A DNA stretch of 64,000 nucleotides from Streptomyces eurocidicus (GCF_002891295.1 NZ_LGUI01000012.1:186001-250000), one strand, 5' to 3'. Shown: positions 34,543-42,555, counted from the stretch's first letter. Notes: generated from the letters alone by a model not told the origin. Numbers and translations: made by a program.

Positions 34543-34655
34543 CCGGACATGCTTCAGCCGTGCCCGGCATGCCCCGGGGACACCCCGGACACGCCTACGG
34601 CCCCGCCCCGGCCCCGGTGGGGACCGCGCGGGGGCCGGCGGCCGGCACACACCGC

Positions 34656-34685
34656 GGGCCGGGCTCCCCGAGGGGAGCCCGGCCC
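34656..34685. terminator. bidirectional terminator between cold-shock-like gene and hupS
   Basis: GGGCCGGGCTCCCC (34656-34669) pairs perfectly with 34672-34685 around a two-base GA turn, a 14-bp GC stem between convergent genes. Confidence 0.75.
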
Positions 34686-34708
34686 GGCGCGTGACGCCGT
34701 CCGTCGCC

Positions 34709-35431
34709 TTACTTCTTGGCGGCGGACTTCTTGGCGGTGGTCTTGCGCGCGGTGGTCTTGCGCGCCGGAGCCTTGGTCGCCGTGGTCTTCTTGGCGGCGG
34801 GCGCCGTCTTCTTGGCCGTCGTCTTCTTGGCGGCGGCCGTGGTCTTCTTGGCCGGCGTGGCCTTCTTGGCGGCGGCGGCCTTGGTGGCGGCGGCCGTCGT
34901 CTTCTTGGCCGGCGTGGCCTTCTTCGCCGCGGCCTTCTTGGTGGTGGCGGTGGCCTTCTTCGCGGCCGCCGTCGTGGTCTTCTTGACCGCGGTCTTCGCC
35001 GTGGTCTTCTTGGCGGTGGTGGCCGTGGTGGCCTTCTTCGCCGTGGCCTTCTTGGCGGTGGCCTTCTTGGCCGCGGCCTTGGCGGTGGTCTTGGTGCCGC
35101 CCGAAAGGCTGCCCTTGGGCGCCTTCTTCACCGCGACGTCGTTCTTCGGCAGCTTCTTCGAGCCGCTCACCAGGTCCTTGAAGCCCTGACCCGCGCGGAA
35201 GCGGGGCACCGAGGTCTTCTTGACCCGCACGCGCTCACCCGTCTGCGGGTTGCGGGCGTAACGGGCCGGACGGTCGACCTTCTCGAACGAGCCGAAGCCG
35301 GTGACCGAGACCCGGTCGCCGGCGACAACCGCACGGACGATCGCGTCGAGCACCGCGTCGACGGCGTCTGCGGCCTGCTGACGGCCGCCGAGCTTGTCGG
35401 CAATCGCTTCAACGAGCTGCGCCTTGTTCAC
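34709..35431 (-). CDS. hupS: HU-family nucleoid protein with lysine-rich tail (HupS type)
   Basis: HupS is the sporulation-associated HU protein of Streptomyces, required for nucleoid compaction in spores. Residues 1-92 are a standard HU domain (MNKAQLVEAIADKLGGRQQA ... GFGSFEKVDRPARYARNPQT). Residues 93-240 form an intrinsically disordered histone H1-like tail of repeated AAKKAT/PAKKTTA units, expected to neutralise DNA phosphates. The 240-residue length clearly separates it from the short HupA paralogue. GTG 35431 has a GAAGGGGAAG ribosome-binding site. The leader contains an 8-bp-arm inverted repeat just upstream and is AT-rich (TATATA region near 35490), as expected for a developmental promoter. 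Confidence 0.95.
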   Translation of the reverse strand: MNKAQLVEAIADKLGGRQQAADAVDAVLDAIVRAVVAGDRVSVTGFGSFEKVDRPARYARNPQTGERVRVKKTSVPRFRAGQGFKDLVSGSKKLPKNDVAVKKAPKGSLSGGTKTTAKAAAKKATAKKATAKKATTATTAKKTTAKTAVKKTTTAAAKKATATTKKAAAKKATPAKKTTAAATKAAAAKKATPAKKTTAAAKKTTAKKTAPAAKKTTATKAPARKTTARKTTAKKSAAKK

Positions 35432-35453
35432 GTCTTCCCCTTCGGAGACATTG

Positions 35454-35473
35454 CTGGAACGAATGCGTTCCAG
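35454..35473 (-). promoter_or_regulatory. inverted repeat in hupS leader
   Basis: CTGGAACG (35454-35461) and CGTTCCAG (35466-35473) flank AATG, about 20 bp upstream of the hupS start codon. It could be an operator or a 5'-UTR hairpin that controls translation. Confidence 0.45.
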
Positions 35474-35556
35474 CCTTTTCGCACGTTAGGCAGATATATA
35501 CCGCAAATCAAACACGAAACGGTCTAATCACCCTTGTGCCGCAACGAACTCGACCA

Positions 35557-35802
35557 TCACGGAGTTCCGTCACGGTCGGGCTCTTCGGGGAAACGGCCCT
35601 CGTCGAGGTCGTTCATCAGCCGGTCCAGACGCATTGCCGCGCCTGAGAGATCGTGCTTTGCCGCGGCCGTGATGGCCAGCAGCTTCCGGGACAGCGCCAT
35701 CCGTACGCCCTCCGGGACTTGCAGTGCGCGCACCCTTGTGTGCGCTTCCTTCAGTCGGTCGGCGACGAGCCGGTAAAGCTCGAGTTGGCTGTCGCGTTCC
35801 AT
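35557..35802 (-). CDS. small conserved helical protein
   Basis: This 81-residue actinobacterial protein of unknown function (MERDSQLELYRLVADRLKEA ... ALSRKLLAITAAAKHDLSGA ... NDLDEGRFPEE) is predicted to be all-helical and soluble. ATG 35802 begins the conserved part; the frame upstream to 35892 runs through a terminator hairpin and is not coding. The gene lies between hupS and leuD, a position conserved in Streptomyces as I recall. Nothing in the sequence suggests an enzyme. Confidence 0.75.
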   Translation of the reverse strand: MERDSQLELYRLVADRLKEAHTRVRALQVPEGVRMALSRKLLAITAAAKHDLSGAAMRLDRLMNDLDEGRFPEEPDRDGTP

Positions 35803-35856
35803 GCACCGATTGTGCCATCTGAGGCGAGTTGTCGCTTCACAGGGCCTCAACAGAGC

Positions 35857-35890
35857 GATGCGCCCCCTGTCCGAAGACAGGGGGCGCATC
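35857..35890 (-). terminator. terminator downstream of leuCD
   Basis: A perfect 15-bp stem GATGCGCCCCCTGTC (35857-35871) with 35876-35890 and a CGAA tetraloop, about 80 bp after the leuD stop. Confidence 0.75.
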
Positions 35891-35971
35891 ATGTCAAACC
35901 CTGGGTGAGCAGCGAAAATCCGGGTCCCCGACCGGTTGCCCGGACCTCCCCGAAACTGCTGGAAATCCGTG

Positions 35972-36577
35972 TCAGACCTGGGCCCCGAGGGGCCTGGTGG
36001 AGGGCTTGAAGGAGGGCCGGCGGGCCTCGTAGGCGGTGATGCCGTCGGCGTGCCGCAGGGTCAGGCCGATGTCGTCCAGTCCCTCCAGCAGGCGCCACCG
36101 GGCGTTCTCGTCAAGGGCGAAATCGGCCGTGATGCCCTCGGCCCGGACCTGCCGCGCGACGAGGTCCACGGTCACCTCGGCGGCCGGGTCGGCCTCGGTC
36201 AGCTTCCAGAGGGCCTCGACGGTCTCCTGCGGGAGGACGACGGTCAGCAGTCCGTTCTTGAGCGAGTTGCCCCGGAAGATGTCGGCGAAGCGGGAGGAGA
36301 CCACGGCCCGGAAGCCGTAGTTCTGCAGCGCCCACACCGCGTGCTCGCGGGAGGAGCCGGTGCCGAAGTCGGGACCGGCGACCAGGACCGAGGCCCCGGC
36401 CCGCTCCGGACGGTTCAGGACGAACTCCGGATCCTTGTGCCACGCCTCGAAGAGCCCGTCCTCGAAGCCGTCGCGGGTGACCTTCTTCAGCCAGTGCGCC
36501 GGGATGATCTGGTCGGTGTCGACATTGCCGCGGCGCAGCGGTACGGCCCGGCCGGTGTGCGTGGTGAATGCTTCCAT
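35972..36577 (-). CDS. leuD: 3-isopropylmalate dehydratase small subunit LeuD
   Basis: LeuD forms the swivel domain of isopropylmalate isomerase, which interconverts 2- and 3-isopropylmalate in leucine synthesis. The 201-residue protein has the N-terminal TGRAVPLRRGNVDTDQIIPA block, the substrate-specificity and swivel loop VAGPDFGTGSSREHAVWALQ at about residue 65, and FRAVVSSRFADIFRGNSLKN. Length is normal. The start ATG 36577 lies six bases after leuC, so both subunits come from one transcript; the preceding regulator NdgR is known to control leuCD in Streptomyces. Confidence 0.97.
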   Translation of the reverse strand: MEAFTTHTGRAVPLRRGNVDTDQIIPAHWLKKVTRDGFEDGLFEAWHKDPEFVLNRPERAGASVLVAGPDFGTGSSREHAVWALQNYGFRAVVSSRFADIFRGNSLKNGLLTVVLPQETVEALWKLTEADPAAEVTVDLVARQVRAEGITADFALDENARWRLLEGLDDIGLTLRHADGITAYEARRPSFKPSTRPLGAQV

Positions 36578-36583
36578 GACTGC

Positions 36584-38026
36584 TCATGCCTCCACGGGGG
36601 TGCGGACGTCGGACGCGGCGGCCCGGCCGGCGAGGTCCGCCGGGGAGGCCAGATGGCCCAGTACGGCGGTGGCGGCGGCGACCTGCGGCGAGACCAGATG
36701 GGTCCGGCCGCCCTTCCCCTGCCTGCCCTCGAAGTTACGGTTGGAGGTCGACGCGCACCTCTCCCCGGGCGCGAGTTGGTCGGGGTTCATGCCCAGGCAC
36801 ATCGAGCAGCCCGCGTGCCGCCATTCGGCGCCGGCCGTGGTGAACACCTTGTCCAGCCCCTCCTCGACGGCCTGGAGCCCCACCCGCACGGAGCCGGGGA
36901 CGACCAGCATCCGGACTCCGCCGGCGATCCGGCGGCCGTCCAGGACGGCCGCGGCGGCGCGCAGGTCCTCGATGCGGCCATTGGTGCAGGAGCCCACGAA
37001 GACGGTGTCCACGGAGATGCCCCGCAGTGCCTGACCCGCCGTCAACCCCATGTATTCCAGGGCCTTTTCGGCGGCGAACCGGTCCGAGGGGTCCGGGTAC
37101 GAGGCGGGGTCGGGGACGGCGGCCGACAGCGGCGCGCCCTGGCCCGGATTGGTGCCCCAGGTGACGAAGGGGGAGAGCTCGGCGGCGTCGATGACCACCT
37201 CGTGGTCGAAGACGGCGTCGTCGTCGGTGCGCAGGGTGCGCCAGTAGGCGACCGCGGCGTCCCAGTCCTCGCCCCGGGGGGCGTGGGGGCGGTCCTTCAG
37301 ATAGGCGAAGGTGGTCTCGTCGGGGGCGATCATGCCGGCCCGGGCGCCCGCCTCGATGGACATGTTGCAGACGGTCATCCGCGCCTCCATCGAGAGCTTC
37401 TCGACGGCGGACCCGCGGTACTCGATGACGTAGCCCTGGCCGCCGCCGGTGCCGATCCGGGCGATGACGGCGAGGATCAGGTCCTTGGCGGTGACCCCCT
37501 CGGGCAGTTCGCCCTCGACGGTGACGGCCATGGTCCGGAAGGGGGCCAGCGGCAGGGTCTGGGTGGCGAGCACGTGCTCGACCTGGCTGGTGCCGATGCC
37601 GAAGGCCAGCGCGCCGAACGCACCGTGCGTGGAGGTGTGGCTGTCGCCGCAGACCACGGTGGTGCCGGGCTGGGTCAGTCCCAGCTGCGGTCCCACCACG
37701 TGGACGACGCCCTGCTCGACGTCGCCCAGCGGGTGCAGCCGTACGCCGAACTCGGCGCAGTTGCGGCGGAGCGTCTCCAGCTGGGTGCGGGAGACGGGGT
37801 CCGCGATGGGCTTGTCGATGTCGAGGGTGGGGGTGTTGTGGTCCTCGGTGGCGATGGTGAGGTCCAGGCGGCGCACCGCGCGGCCGGCCTTGCGCAGGCC
37901 GTCGAACGCCTGCGGGCTGGTCACCTCATGGAGCAGGTGCAGGTCGATGAAGAGGAGGTCGGGCTCGCCTTCGGCGCGCGTGACGACGTGGTCGTCCCAG
38001 ACCTTCTCCGCGAGTGTCCGTCCCAT
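36584..38026 (-). CDS. leuC: 3-isopropylmalate dehydratase large subunit LeuC
   Basis: LeuC carries the [4Fe-4S] cluster of isopropylmalate isomerase. The 480-residue protein shows VVCGDSHTSTHGAFGALAFG around residue 130 and the three cluster cysteines: one in FVGSCTNGRIEDLRAA and two in AGCSMCLGMNPDQL. The C-terminal STSNRNFEGRQGKGGRTHLV is the standard aconitase-family block. ATG 38026 is preceded by CGGAGGG. It heads the leuC-leuD operon, is divergent from ndgR, and the 129-bp intergenic region contains a 27-bp near-perfect palindrome suited to NdgR. Confidence 0.97.
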   Translation of the reverse strand: MGRTLAEKVWDDHVVTRAEGEPDLLFIDLHLLHEVTSPQAFDGLRKAGRAVRRLDLTIATEDHNTPTLDIDKPIADPVSRTQLETLRRNCAEFGVRLHPLGDVEQGVVHVVGPQLGLTQPGTTVVCGDSHTSTHGAFGALAFGIGTSQVEHVLATQTLPLAPFRTMAVTVEGELPEGVTAKDLILAVIARIGTGGGQGYVIEYRGSAVEKLSMEARMTVCNMSIEAGARAGMIAPDETTFAYLKDRPHAPRGEDWDAAVAYWRTLRTDDDAVFDHEVVIDAAELSPFVTWGTNPGQGAPLSAAVPDPASYPDPSDRFAAEKALEYMGLTAGQALRGISVDTVFVGSCTNGRIEDLRAAAAVLDGRRIAGGVRMLVVPGSVRVGLQAVEEGLDKVFTTAGAEWRHAGCSMCLGMNPDQLAPGERCASTSNRNFEGRQGKGGRTHLVSPQVAAATAVLGHLASPADLAGRAAASDVRTPVEA

Positions 38027-38119
38027 CGCTGTCCCTCCGGCCGGCGCCGTCGCCGGACCAAGTAGTCGTGCCTGTGGGGTCCTGTGCGTCCAGGTTGGCG
38101 CGTCTCCGGAGAATTTGAA

Positions 38120-38146
38120 CTTGCGTTTCACAGTGTGAGACGCAAG
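38120..38146. promoter_or_regulatory. palindromic operator between leuC and ndgR
   Basis: CTTGCGTTTCAC (38120-38131), AGT, then GTGAGACGCAAG (38135-38146): 12-bp arms with one mismatch. It lies 10 bp before the ndgR start and about 95 bp before leuC. IclR-family proteins of the NdgR/AreB type bind such sites in this interval to control leuCD and themselves. Confidence 0.7.
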
Positions 38147-38155
38147 TATCGTTTC

Positions 38156-38884
38156 ATGGACAACTCTGGTGGCGCCTCGAGCGGTGTGGGCGTTCTCGAC
38201 AAGGCGGCTCTGGTTCTCAGCGCTCTGGAGTCCGGTCCGGCCACGCTGGCCGGGCTGGTCACGGCGACCGGGCTGGCGCGCCCGACGGCCCACCGGCTCG
38301 CGGTGGCGCTGGAGCACCACCGGATGGTGGCGCGGGACATGCAGGGCCGTTTCATCCTCGGCCCGCGGCTGAGCGAGCTGGCCGCGGCGGCCGGCGAGGA
38401 CCGGCTGCTGGCCACGGCGGGCCCGGTCCTCACCCACCTGCGGGACGTGACGGGCGAGAGCGCGCAGCTCTACCGCAGGCAGGGCGACATGCGCATCTGC
38501 GTGGCCGCGGCGGAGCGGCTGTCCGGACTGCGGGACACCGTGCCGGTCGGCTCCACGCTGCCGATGAAGGCCGGCTCGGCGGCCCAGGTGCTGATGGCCT
38601 GGGAGGAGCCGGAGCGGCTGCACCGCGGCCTGCAGGGCGCGCGCTTCACGGCGACCGCGCTCTCGGGTGTGCGCCGCCGCGGCTGGGCCCAGTCGATCGG
38701 CGAGCGGGAGCCGGGTGTGGCCTCGGTCTCGGCGCCGGTGCGCGGCCCGTCCAACCGGGTCGTGGCCGCCGTCTCGGTCTCCGGACCGATCGAGCGCCTG
38801 ACCCGCCACCCGGGCCGGATGCACGCCCAGGCGGTCATCGACGCGGCCGTGCGGCTCAGCGAGGCGCTGCGCCGCAACGGCTGA
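38156..38884 (+). CDS. ndgR: IclR-family regulator NdgR (AreB)
   Basis: NdgR is a pleiotropic regulator of amino-acid metabolism, nitrogen-source-dependent growth and antibiotic synthesis in Streptomyces; it activates leuCD. The 242-residue protein has an N-terminal winged helix (VLDKAALVLSALESGPATLA ... TGLARPTAHRLAVALE) and a C-terminal IclR effector domain (VPVGSTLPMKAGSAAQVLMA, AVSVSGPIERL). ATG 38156 begins MDNSGGASSGVGVLDKAA; the frame extends further back through the operator, which rules out an earlier start. It is divergent from its target leuCD, the typical arrangement. Confidence 0.95.
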   Translation: MDNSGGASSGVGVLDKAALVLSALESGPATLAGLVTATGLARPTAHRLAVALEHHRMVARDMQGRFILGPRLSELAAAAGEDRLLATAGPVLTHLRDVTGESAQLYRRQGDMRICVAAAERLSGLRDTVPVGSTLPMKAGSAAQVLMAWEEPERLHRGLQGARFTATALSGVRRRGWAQSIGEREPGVASVSAPVRGPSNRVVAAVSVSGPIERLTRHPGRMHAQAVIDAAVRLSEALRRNG

Positions 38885-38904
38885 CGGCCGGGGCGGGTCC
38901 CCGG

Positions 38905-39420
38905 CTAGGGCCGGGCGGCCTCCCCCGCCTCGGCGGCGCCGTACGCGAGCCGCTCGGCGGCGCGCTCGCCGCGCCGCCCGACGGGCTCGGTCCCGAACGC
39001 CGTGCCGAGGCCCGCCTCCGGCATGGCGTTGTAGACGGACTCCACGGAGCCGGCCGGGACGTCGAACGTCTCGTGCCAGATGCCCACCGCTCCCCCGCCG
39101 CCCCGCGCGCGGCGGTTGAACGCCGCCCACGCGGGGCGGTGCTCCCGGCCGGCGGCCGAGGCGTACGCGAGGAGCTTCTCGCGCGACTCCCAGTACTGGA
39201 CCGTGCCGAATTCCCGCGGCCCGCCGCCGAGCCGCCGCAGGGCCAGCAGGCCGCTCCCCTCGTCGCCGGCCAGCTCCTTGAGCATGCGCGGCATGGCCAG
39301 CAGGGTGGGCAGCCAGTGGCGCACCGCCCGCCAGCGGTTGACCCGCATCCCGATGAGGAAGACGACGACGGTCTCGCTCTTCGCCGTGACCCGCCCGGCG
39401 ATCGGTTCGGTACCACCCAT
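38905..39420 (-). CDS. DUF4188 family protein
   Basis: This 171-residue protein matches DUF4188, described in some annotations as monooxygenase-like or heme-related, but no activity is established. Recognisable blocks are ETVVVFLIGMRVNRWRAVRH, FGTVQYWESREKLLAYASAA and GIWHETFDVPAGSVESVYNA; the last resembles the dimeric alpha-beta barrel of antibiotic-biosynthesis monooxygenases. ATG 39420 follows a GGGGGG element. It is divergent from a MerR regulator with a shared 79-bp promoter region containing a perfect MerR-type operator, so the regulator probably controls it. Confidence 0.85.
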   Translation of the reverse strand: MGGTEPIAGRVTAKSETVVVFLIGMRVNRWRAVRHWLPTLLAMPRMLKELAGDEGSGLLALRRLGGGPREFGTVQYWESREKLLAYASAAGREHRPAWAAFNRRARGGGGAVGIWHETFDVPAGSVESVYNAMPEAGLGTAFGTEPVGRRGERAAERLAYGAAEAGEAARP

Positions 39421-39440
39421 GAGATCCCCCCAATCCATAT

Positions 39441-39459
39441 TGGATAGCGACGCTATCCA
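39441..39459. promoter_or_regulatory. MerR-type operator in divergent promoter
   Basis: TGGATAGCG-A-CGCTATCCA is a perfect 9-bp-arm palindrome with one central base. A second imperfect copy, GGATAGTG-A-CACTACC, follows at 39465-39480, and a further ATCCATATTGGAT overlaps it on the left. The repeats sit between the DUF4188 gene and merR. Confidence 0.75.
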
Positions 39460-39499
39460 TGCTTGGATAGTGACACTACCTAACAAGGGACGCAAGAGG

Positions 39500-40138
39500 A
39501 TGCGACTGGCGGAGCTGAGCGAACGCAGCGGGGTGCCCACCGCGACGATCAAGTACTACCTGCGCGAGGGCCTCCTCCAGCCGGGCCGCAGGGTCTCCGC
39601 CACCCAGTCCGAGTACGGCGAGGACCACCTGCGCCGGCTGCGGCTGGCACGGGCGCTGATCCAGATCGGCAAGGTGCCGGTGGCCACCGCCCGCGAGGTG
39701 ATCTCCGCGGCCGAGGACGAGTCGCTGGACCACCACGAGCGCCTCGGCGCGGCGACCCTGGCCCTGCCGCTCGGCCCCGGGCCCGCCGGGGACGACCCGG
39801 CCGCCGACGCCGCCCGGCGCTCGGTGACGGAGCTGCTGCGGCGGCTCGGCTGGCCGTGCGAGTGCGGCCCGGACGAGCTCTCCCCCGCCCACCGCACGCT
39901 GATCGCCGCCGTCGCCGCGATCGTCCGCCTCGGCTACCCCTGCGACGTGGAGCAGCTGCTGCCGTACGGGCGGCTGGCCGAGCGGCTGGCCGTCAGCGAC
40001 CTCGACCTCGTGGAGCGGGAGGAGACCCGGGCCGGGCAGATCGAGGCGGCCGTCGTGCTGACCGTGCTCTACGAGCCGGTGCTGCTGAGCCTGCGCCGGC
40101 TGGCGCACGCGGAGGAGTCCGCCCGCCGCTTCCTCTGA
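39500..40138 (+). CDS. MerR-family transcriptional regulator
   Basis: This 212-residue regulator starts with a canonical MerR winged helix (MRLAELSERSGVPTATIKYY, then LREGLLQPGRRVSATQSEYG). The dimerisation helix lies around residues 75-100 and the remaining C-terminal 110 residues form an effector domain. No cysteine or metal-binding motif of the metal-sensing MerR proteins is evident. An AAGGGA ribosome-binding site precedes ATG 39500. The divergent DUF4188 gene and the perfect dyad in between point to a two-gene regulatory unit, but the inducer is unknown. Confidence 0.9.
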   Translation: MRLAELSERSGVPTATIKYYLREGLLQPGRRVSATQSEYGEDHLRRLRLARALIQIGKVPVATAREVISAAEDESLDHHERLGAATLALPLGPGPAGDDPAADAARRSVTELLRRLGWPCECGPDELSPAHRTLIAAVAAIVRLGYPCDVEQLLPYGRLAERLAVSDLDLVEREETRAGQIEAAVVLTVLYEPVLLSLRRLAHAEESARRFL

Positions 40139-40196
40139 CGTACGGGCGCCCGCTCGTGGGGCCGGGGAACGGCCGGGCGCCCAGGGTCCCCGGTGC

Positions 40197-41189
40197 TCAC
40201 AGCCGCTCGGCGTCCCGCGGGCCCGCGATGCGCAGGGTGATCAGTGTCGCCGGGCCCGTCGTGCGCACCTCCAGCCACTCGCTGAGGGTGCGGGCGAGCC
40301 AGAGGCCGTCCTCGGCACCGGGAGCGCCGCCCGGGGGCCGGAATCCGGCGAAGGGCGGCACGGGGGCGCCGGACGGCTCCGGGCGCGACAGCTCGTACAG
40401 CACGGCCCCGGGCTCCTCCCAGGCTCTCAGGACCACGCGCGCGCCCCCGGCGGCCAGCAGATGGCTCGCGGCCTCGCAGACGGCCAGCTCGGCCAGGGAC
40501 AGCCGCTCACCGGCCAGGCCCGCGGCGGCGGCCCGCTCCCGGGCGAACCGGCGCACGTCCGCGACCCGGTCGGCCGGACCGGACTCGGCCGCCGTGGGCG
40601 GCGCGGCGACCGGCGCGGGACGGACGGCCTCGGCGTAGGCCCCGGGGTCGGTGTAGGCCGCGCAGGGCGTCAGCCGTTCGCCCTCCAGGCGCGCCGGATG
40701 GGTCGCGCAGGCGGCCTCGGCCACGGCCGGCGGCACGACACGGGTGTCGTACGGGCAGATCATCCACACCGGCAGCGCGGCCAGCAGGACGTTGAGCCCG
40801 GACTCCATCCGCTGCCACTCGGCGATCTGGCGGTCGGACCGGCCGCCCCAGACCGGCTCGGCGATCATCCGCATCCGCCGGCCCGGCCGGGCGCGGCGGT
40901 CGTGGTAGCGCAGGAAGGCGGAGACCCGCTCGACGGGACGGCGGCCGAAGTAGGCGGTCTCGGCGGTGTCGAGGGCGTACGCGCGCTCCCCCAGGGCCCG
41001 CCGGAGCAGGTCGATGTTGGCCGGCGTGGTCGCGGCCAGTACGGGCTCGCCCGCCGCCAGTCCGGCGCGGGCGAACGGCAGCGCCATCGCGAGGAAGTCC
41101 TCGTCGCTGCCGTAGAGACAGGCGTGGTGGACGAAGCCCCGGGCGCGTCCTGGTGCGGGCGCGGGCCCGTCGGCGTGGTCAGCAGGCAT
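40197..41189 (-). CDS. MEDS-domain protein with C-terminal RsbW-like ATPase module
   Basis: The N-terminal 180 residues form a MEDS domain (HHACLYGSDEDFLAMALPFA ... PANIDLLRRALGERAYALDT), a sensory module found in DcmR and in Streptomyces regulatory proteins. The C-terminal 110 residues resemble an anti-sigma-factor HATPase (RLSLAELAVCEAASHLLAAG ... GLWLARTLSEWLEVRTTGPA). The N-box asparagine seems replaced (EAASH instead of ExxxN) and no DxGxG glycine box is visible, so kinase activity may be lost. It overlaps the MEDS-STAS gene by 11 bp, implying coupled translation. The pair looks like a partner-switching module. Start ATG 41189. A role in controlling an unlinked sigma factor is inference. 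Confidence 0.8.
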   Translation of the reverse strand: MPADHADGPAPAPGRARGFVHHACLYGSDEDFLAMALPFARAGLAAGEPVLAATTPANIDLLRRALGERAYALDTAETAYFGRRPVERVSAFLRYHDRRARPGRRMRMIAEPVWGGRSDRQIAEWQRMESGLNVLLAALPVWMICPYDTRVVPPAVAEAACATHPARLEGERLTPCAAYTDPGAYAEAVRPAPVAAPPTAAESGPADRVADVRRFARERAAAAGLAGERLSLAELAVCEAASHLLAAGGARVVLRAWEEPGAVLYELSRPEPSGAPVPPFAGFRPPGGAPGAEDGLWLARTLSEWLEVRTTGPATLITLRIAGPRDAERL

Positions 41190-42072
41190 GCGCGGCCCCC
41201 AGCCGGAGGCCCGGGGTGCGGTCCCAGCCGATGAGGGTGATGACGTGCAGGAGGTGGGGCGGCAGCCCGGTCAGCTCGACGGTGCAGTGCCGGGCGGCGC
41301 GGGCCCTCGCGAAGGTCATCAGGAGTCGCAGCCCGGCGAGGTCCAGGAACTCCACCCGGGACATCTCCAGCCGGACGTCGCCGCGGACGGAGGCGACGGA
41401 GCGCAGGGCGTCCCTGACGCGGCGGTGCGAGCCGGCGTCGACCACGCCCTCGATGCGCAGGCCCGGCGGGCTGTAGGTGCGGACGACGGTCAGTTCGGCC
41501 GTGCGGACGAGCGGGTCCACTTCCACACTCCTGAGGTGGGCCGAGGCGAAGGCGTCCAGGGCGGCGGGATCGCAGCGCCGGATGTCGTACTGGCACACCG
41601 CGAGCGTCCGGGCCGAGCTGAACTCGGTGGCCAGCAGGGTCTCGTAGCGCAGCAGCCGGGAGAGGTCGGGCCCGTCGCGCAGGACGGCGCACAGGTCGCC
41701 GGTGACCCGCAGGCCGCGGTAGCCCTCGCTCCGGGAACGGTCCGCGGCGTCCCGCAGCCGGCCGAGCAGCGCGGCGGGGTCCAACCGGCCCTGCCCGGGG
41801 GCGAGCTCGGCGGGCCGGAGGACCTCCAGCCGGCCGTCCAGGCCGCCGGGCAGTCCGGTGAGCCGGCACTGCTCCAGGAGCGCCTGGGGGCCCGGTGGTC
41901 CGTCCGCCCCGGCGAGATACAGGATCTTGTGCTCGGCGTCGAGGCCCCCGAGGACGAAGCCGCGCAGGATCGAGGTCCGTTCCTCCTCCGACGCGAACAG
42001 CAGGCACGCGTGGTCGCCGGGCCGGAGATCACCGACGTGGACCCGGCGGTGCACACCGTGAGGAGGGACCAT
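41179..42072 (-). CDS. MEDS-domain protein with C-terminal STAS (anti-anti-sigma) domain
   Basis: This 297-residue protein has an N-terminal MEDS domain (GDHACLLFASEEERTSILRG ... LDAEHKILYLAGA) and a C-terminal STAS domain from about residue 195 (GLRIEGVVDAGSHRRVRDAL ... MSRVEFLDLAGLRLLMTFAR). In canonical SpoIIAA-type STAS proteins the loop after the conserved Asp carries the phosphorylated serine (DSSGL); here it reads DLAGL, with no serine. The start is taken at ATG 42072 (MVPPHGVHRRVHVGDLRPGD); ribosome-binding site unclear. It lies just downstream of the tRNA cluster and forms an operon with the MEDS-ATPase gene, sharing 11 bp. Confidence 0.82.
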   Translation of the reverse strand: MVPPHGVHRRVHVGDLRPGDHACLLFASEEERTSILRGFVLGGLDAEHKILYLAGADGPPGPQALLEQCRLTGLPGGLDGRLEVLRPAELAPGQGRLDPAALLGRLRDAADRSRSEGYRGLRVTGDLCAVLRDGPDLSRLLRYETLLATEFSSARTLAVCQYDIRRCDPAALDAFASAHLRSVEVDPLVRTAELTVVRTYSPPGLRIEGVVDAGSHRRVRDALRSVASVRGDVRLEMSRVEFLDLAGLRLLMTFARARAARHCTVELTGLPPHLLHVITLIGWDRTPGLRLGAAHAC

Positions 42073-42158
42073 GCGTGGATTATCGAGGCGGGCACGAGCG
42101 GGCGGAAGGGCGCATGAAAAAATGCCCCCCGCAGATGCGGAAGACATTTCTTCGCTTG

Positions 42159-42231
42159 TACCCCCGACCGGATTCGAACCGGCGCTACCGCCTTGAGAGG
42201 GCGGCGTGCTAGGCCGCTACACAACGGGGGC
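42159..42231 (-). tRNA. tRNA-Glu(CTC), copy 1
   Basis: 73-nt cloverleaf: acceptor GCCCCCG, anticodon loop CTCTCAA giving CTC, T-loop GGTTCGAATCC. It reads GAG, the favoured glutamate codon in this GC-rich genome. CCA is not encoded. Identical to the two copies upstream. Confidence 0.95.
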
Positions 42232-42263
42232 TAGCTTTGCTTGCAGAGCTATCGCTCTCTGCG

Positions 42264-42335
42264 CTGGGATACCAGGACTCGAACCTAGACTAAGGGAACC
42301 AGAAACCCTCGTGCTGCCAATTACACCATATCCCA
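42264..42335 (-). tRNA. tRNA-Gln(CTG), copy 1
   Basis: 72-nt tRNA: acceptor TGGGATA paired with TATCCCA, loop TTCTGGT with anticodon CTG, T-loop GGTTCGAGTCC, discriminator G. It differs from the second Gln copy by an acceptor-stem A-U pair in place of G-C. Confidence 0.95.
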
Positions 42336-42347
42336 TGGTGATACCAG

Positions 42348-42420
42348 TACCCCCGACCGGATTCGAACCGGCGCTACCGCCTTGAGAGGGCGGCGTGCTA
42401 GGCCGCTACACAACGGGGGC
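42348..42420 (-). tRNA. tRNA-Glu(CTC), copy 2
   Basis: Identical over all 73 nt to the copy at 42159. It lies 12 bp upstream of tRNA-Gln copy 1 in the same transcript. Confidence 0.95.
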
Positions 42421-42482
42421 CCTAGCGATCCATTCGTCGTCGCCTCCAGTGATTACCTGGATGGTGACGGATTCAGGATCTG

Positions 42483-42555
42483 TACCCCCGACCGGATTCG
42501 AACCGGCGCTACCGCCTTGAGAGGGCGGCGTGCTAGGCCGCTACACAACGGGGGC
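42483..42555 (-). tRNA. tRNA-Glu(CTC), copy 3
   Basis: Third identical 73-nt tRNA-Glu with anticodon CTC. Confidence 0.95.
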
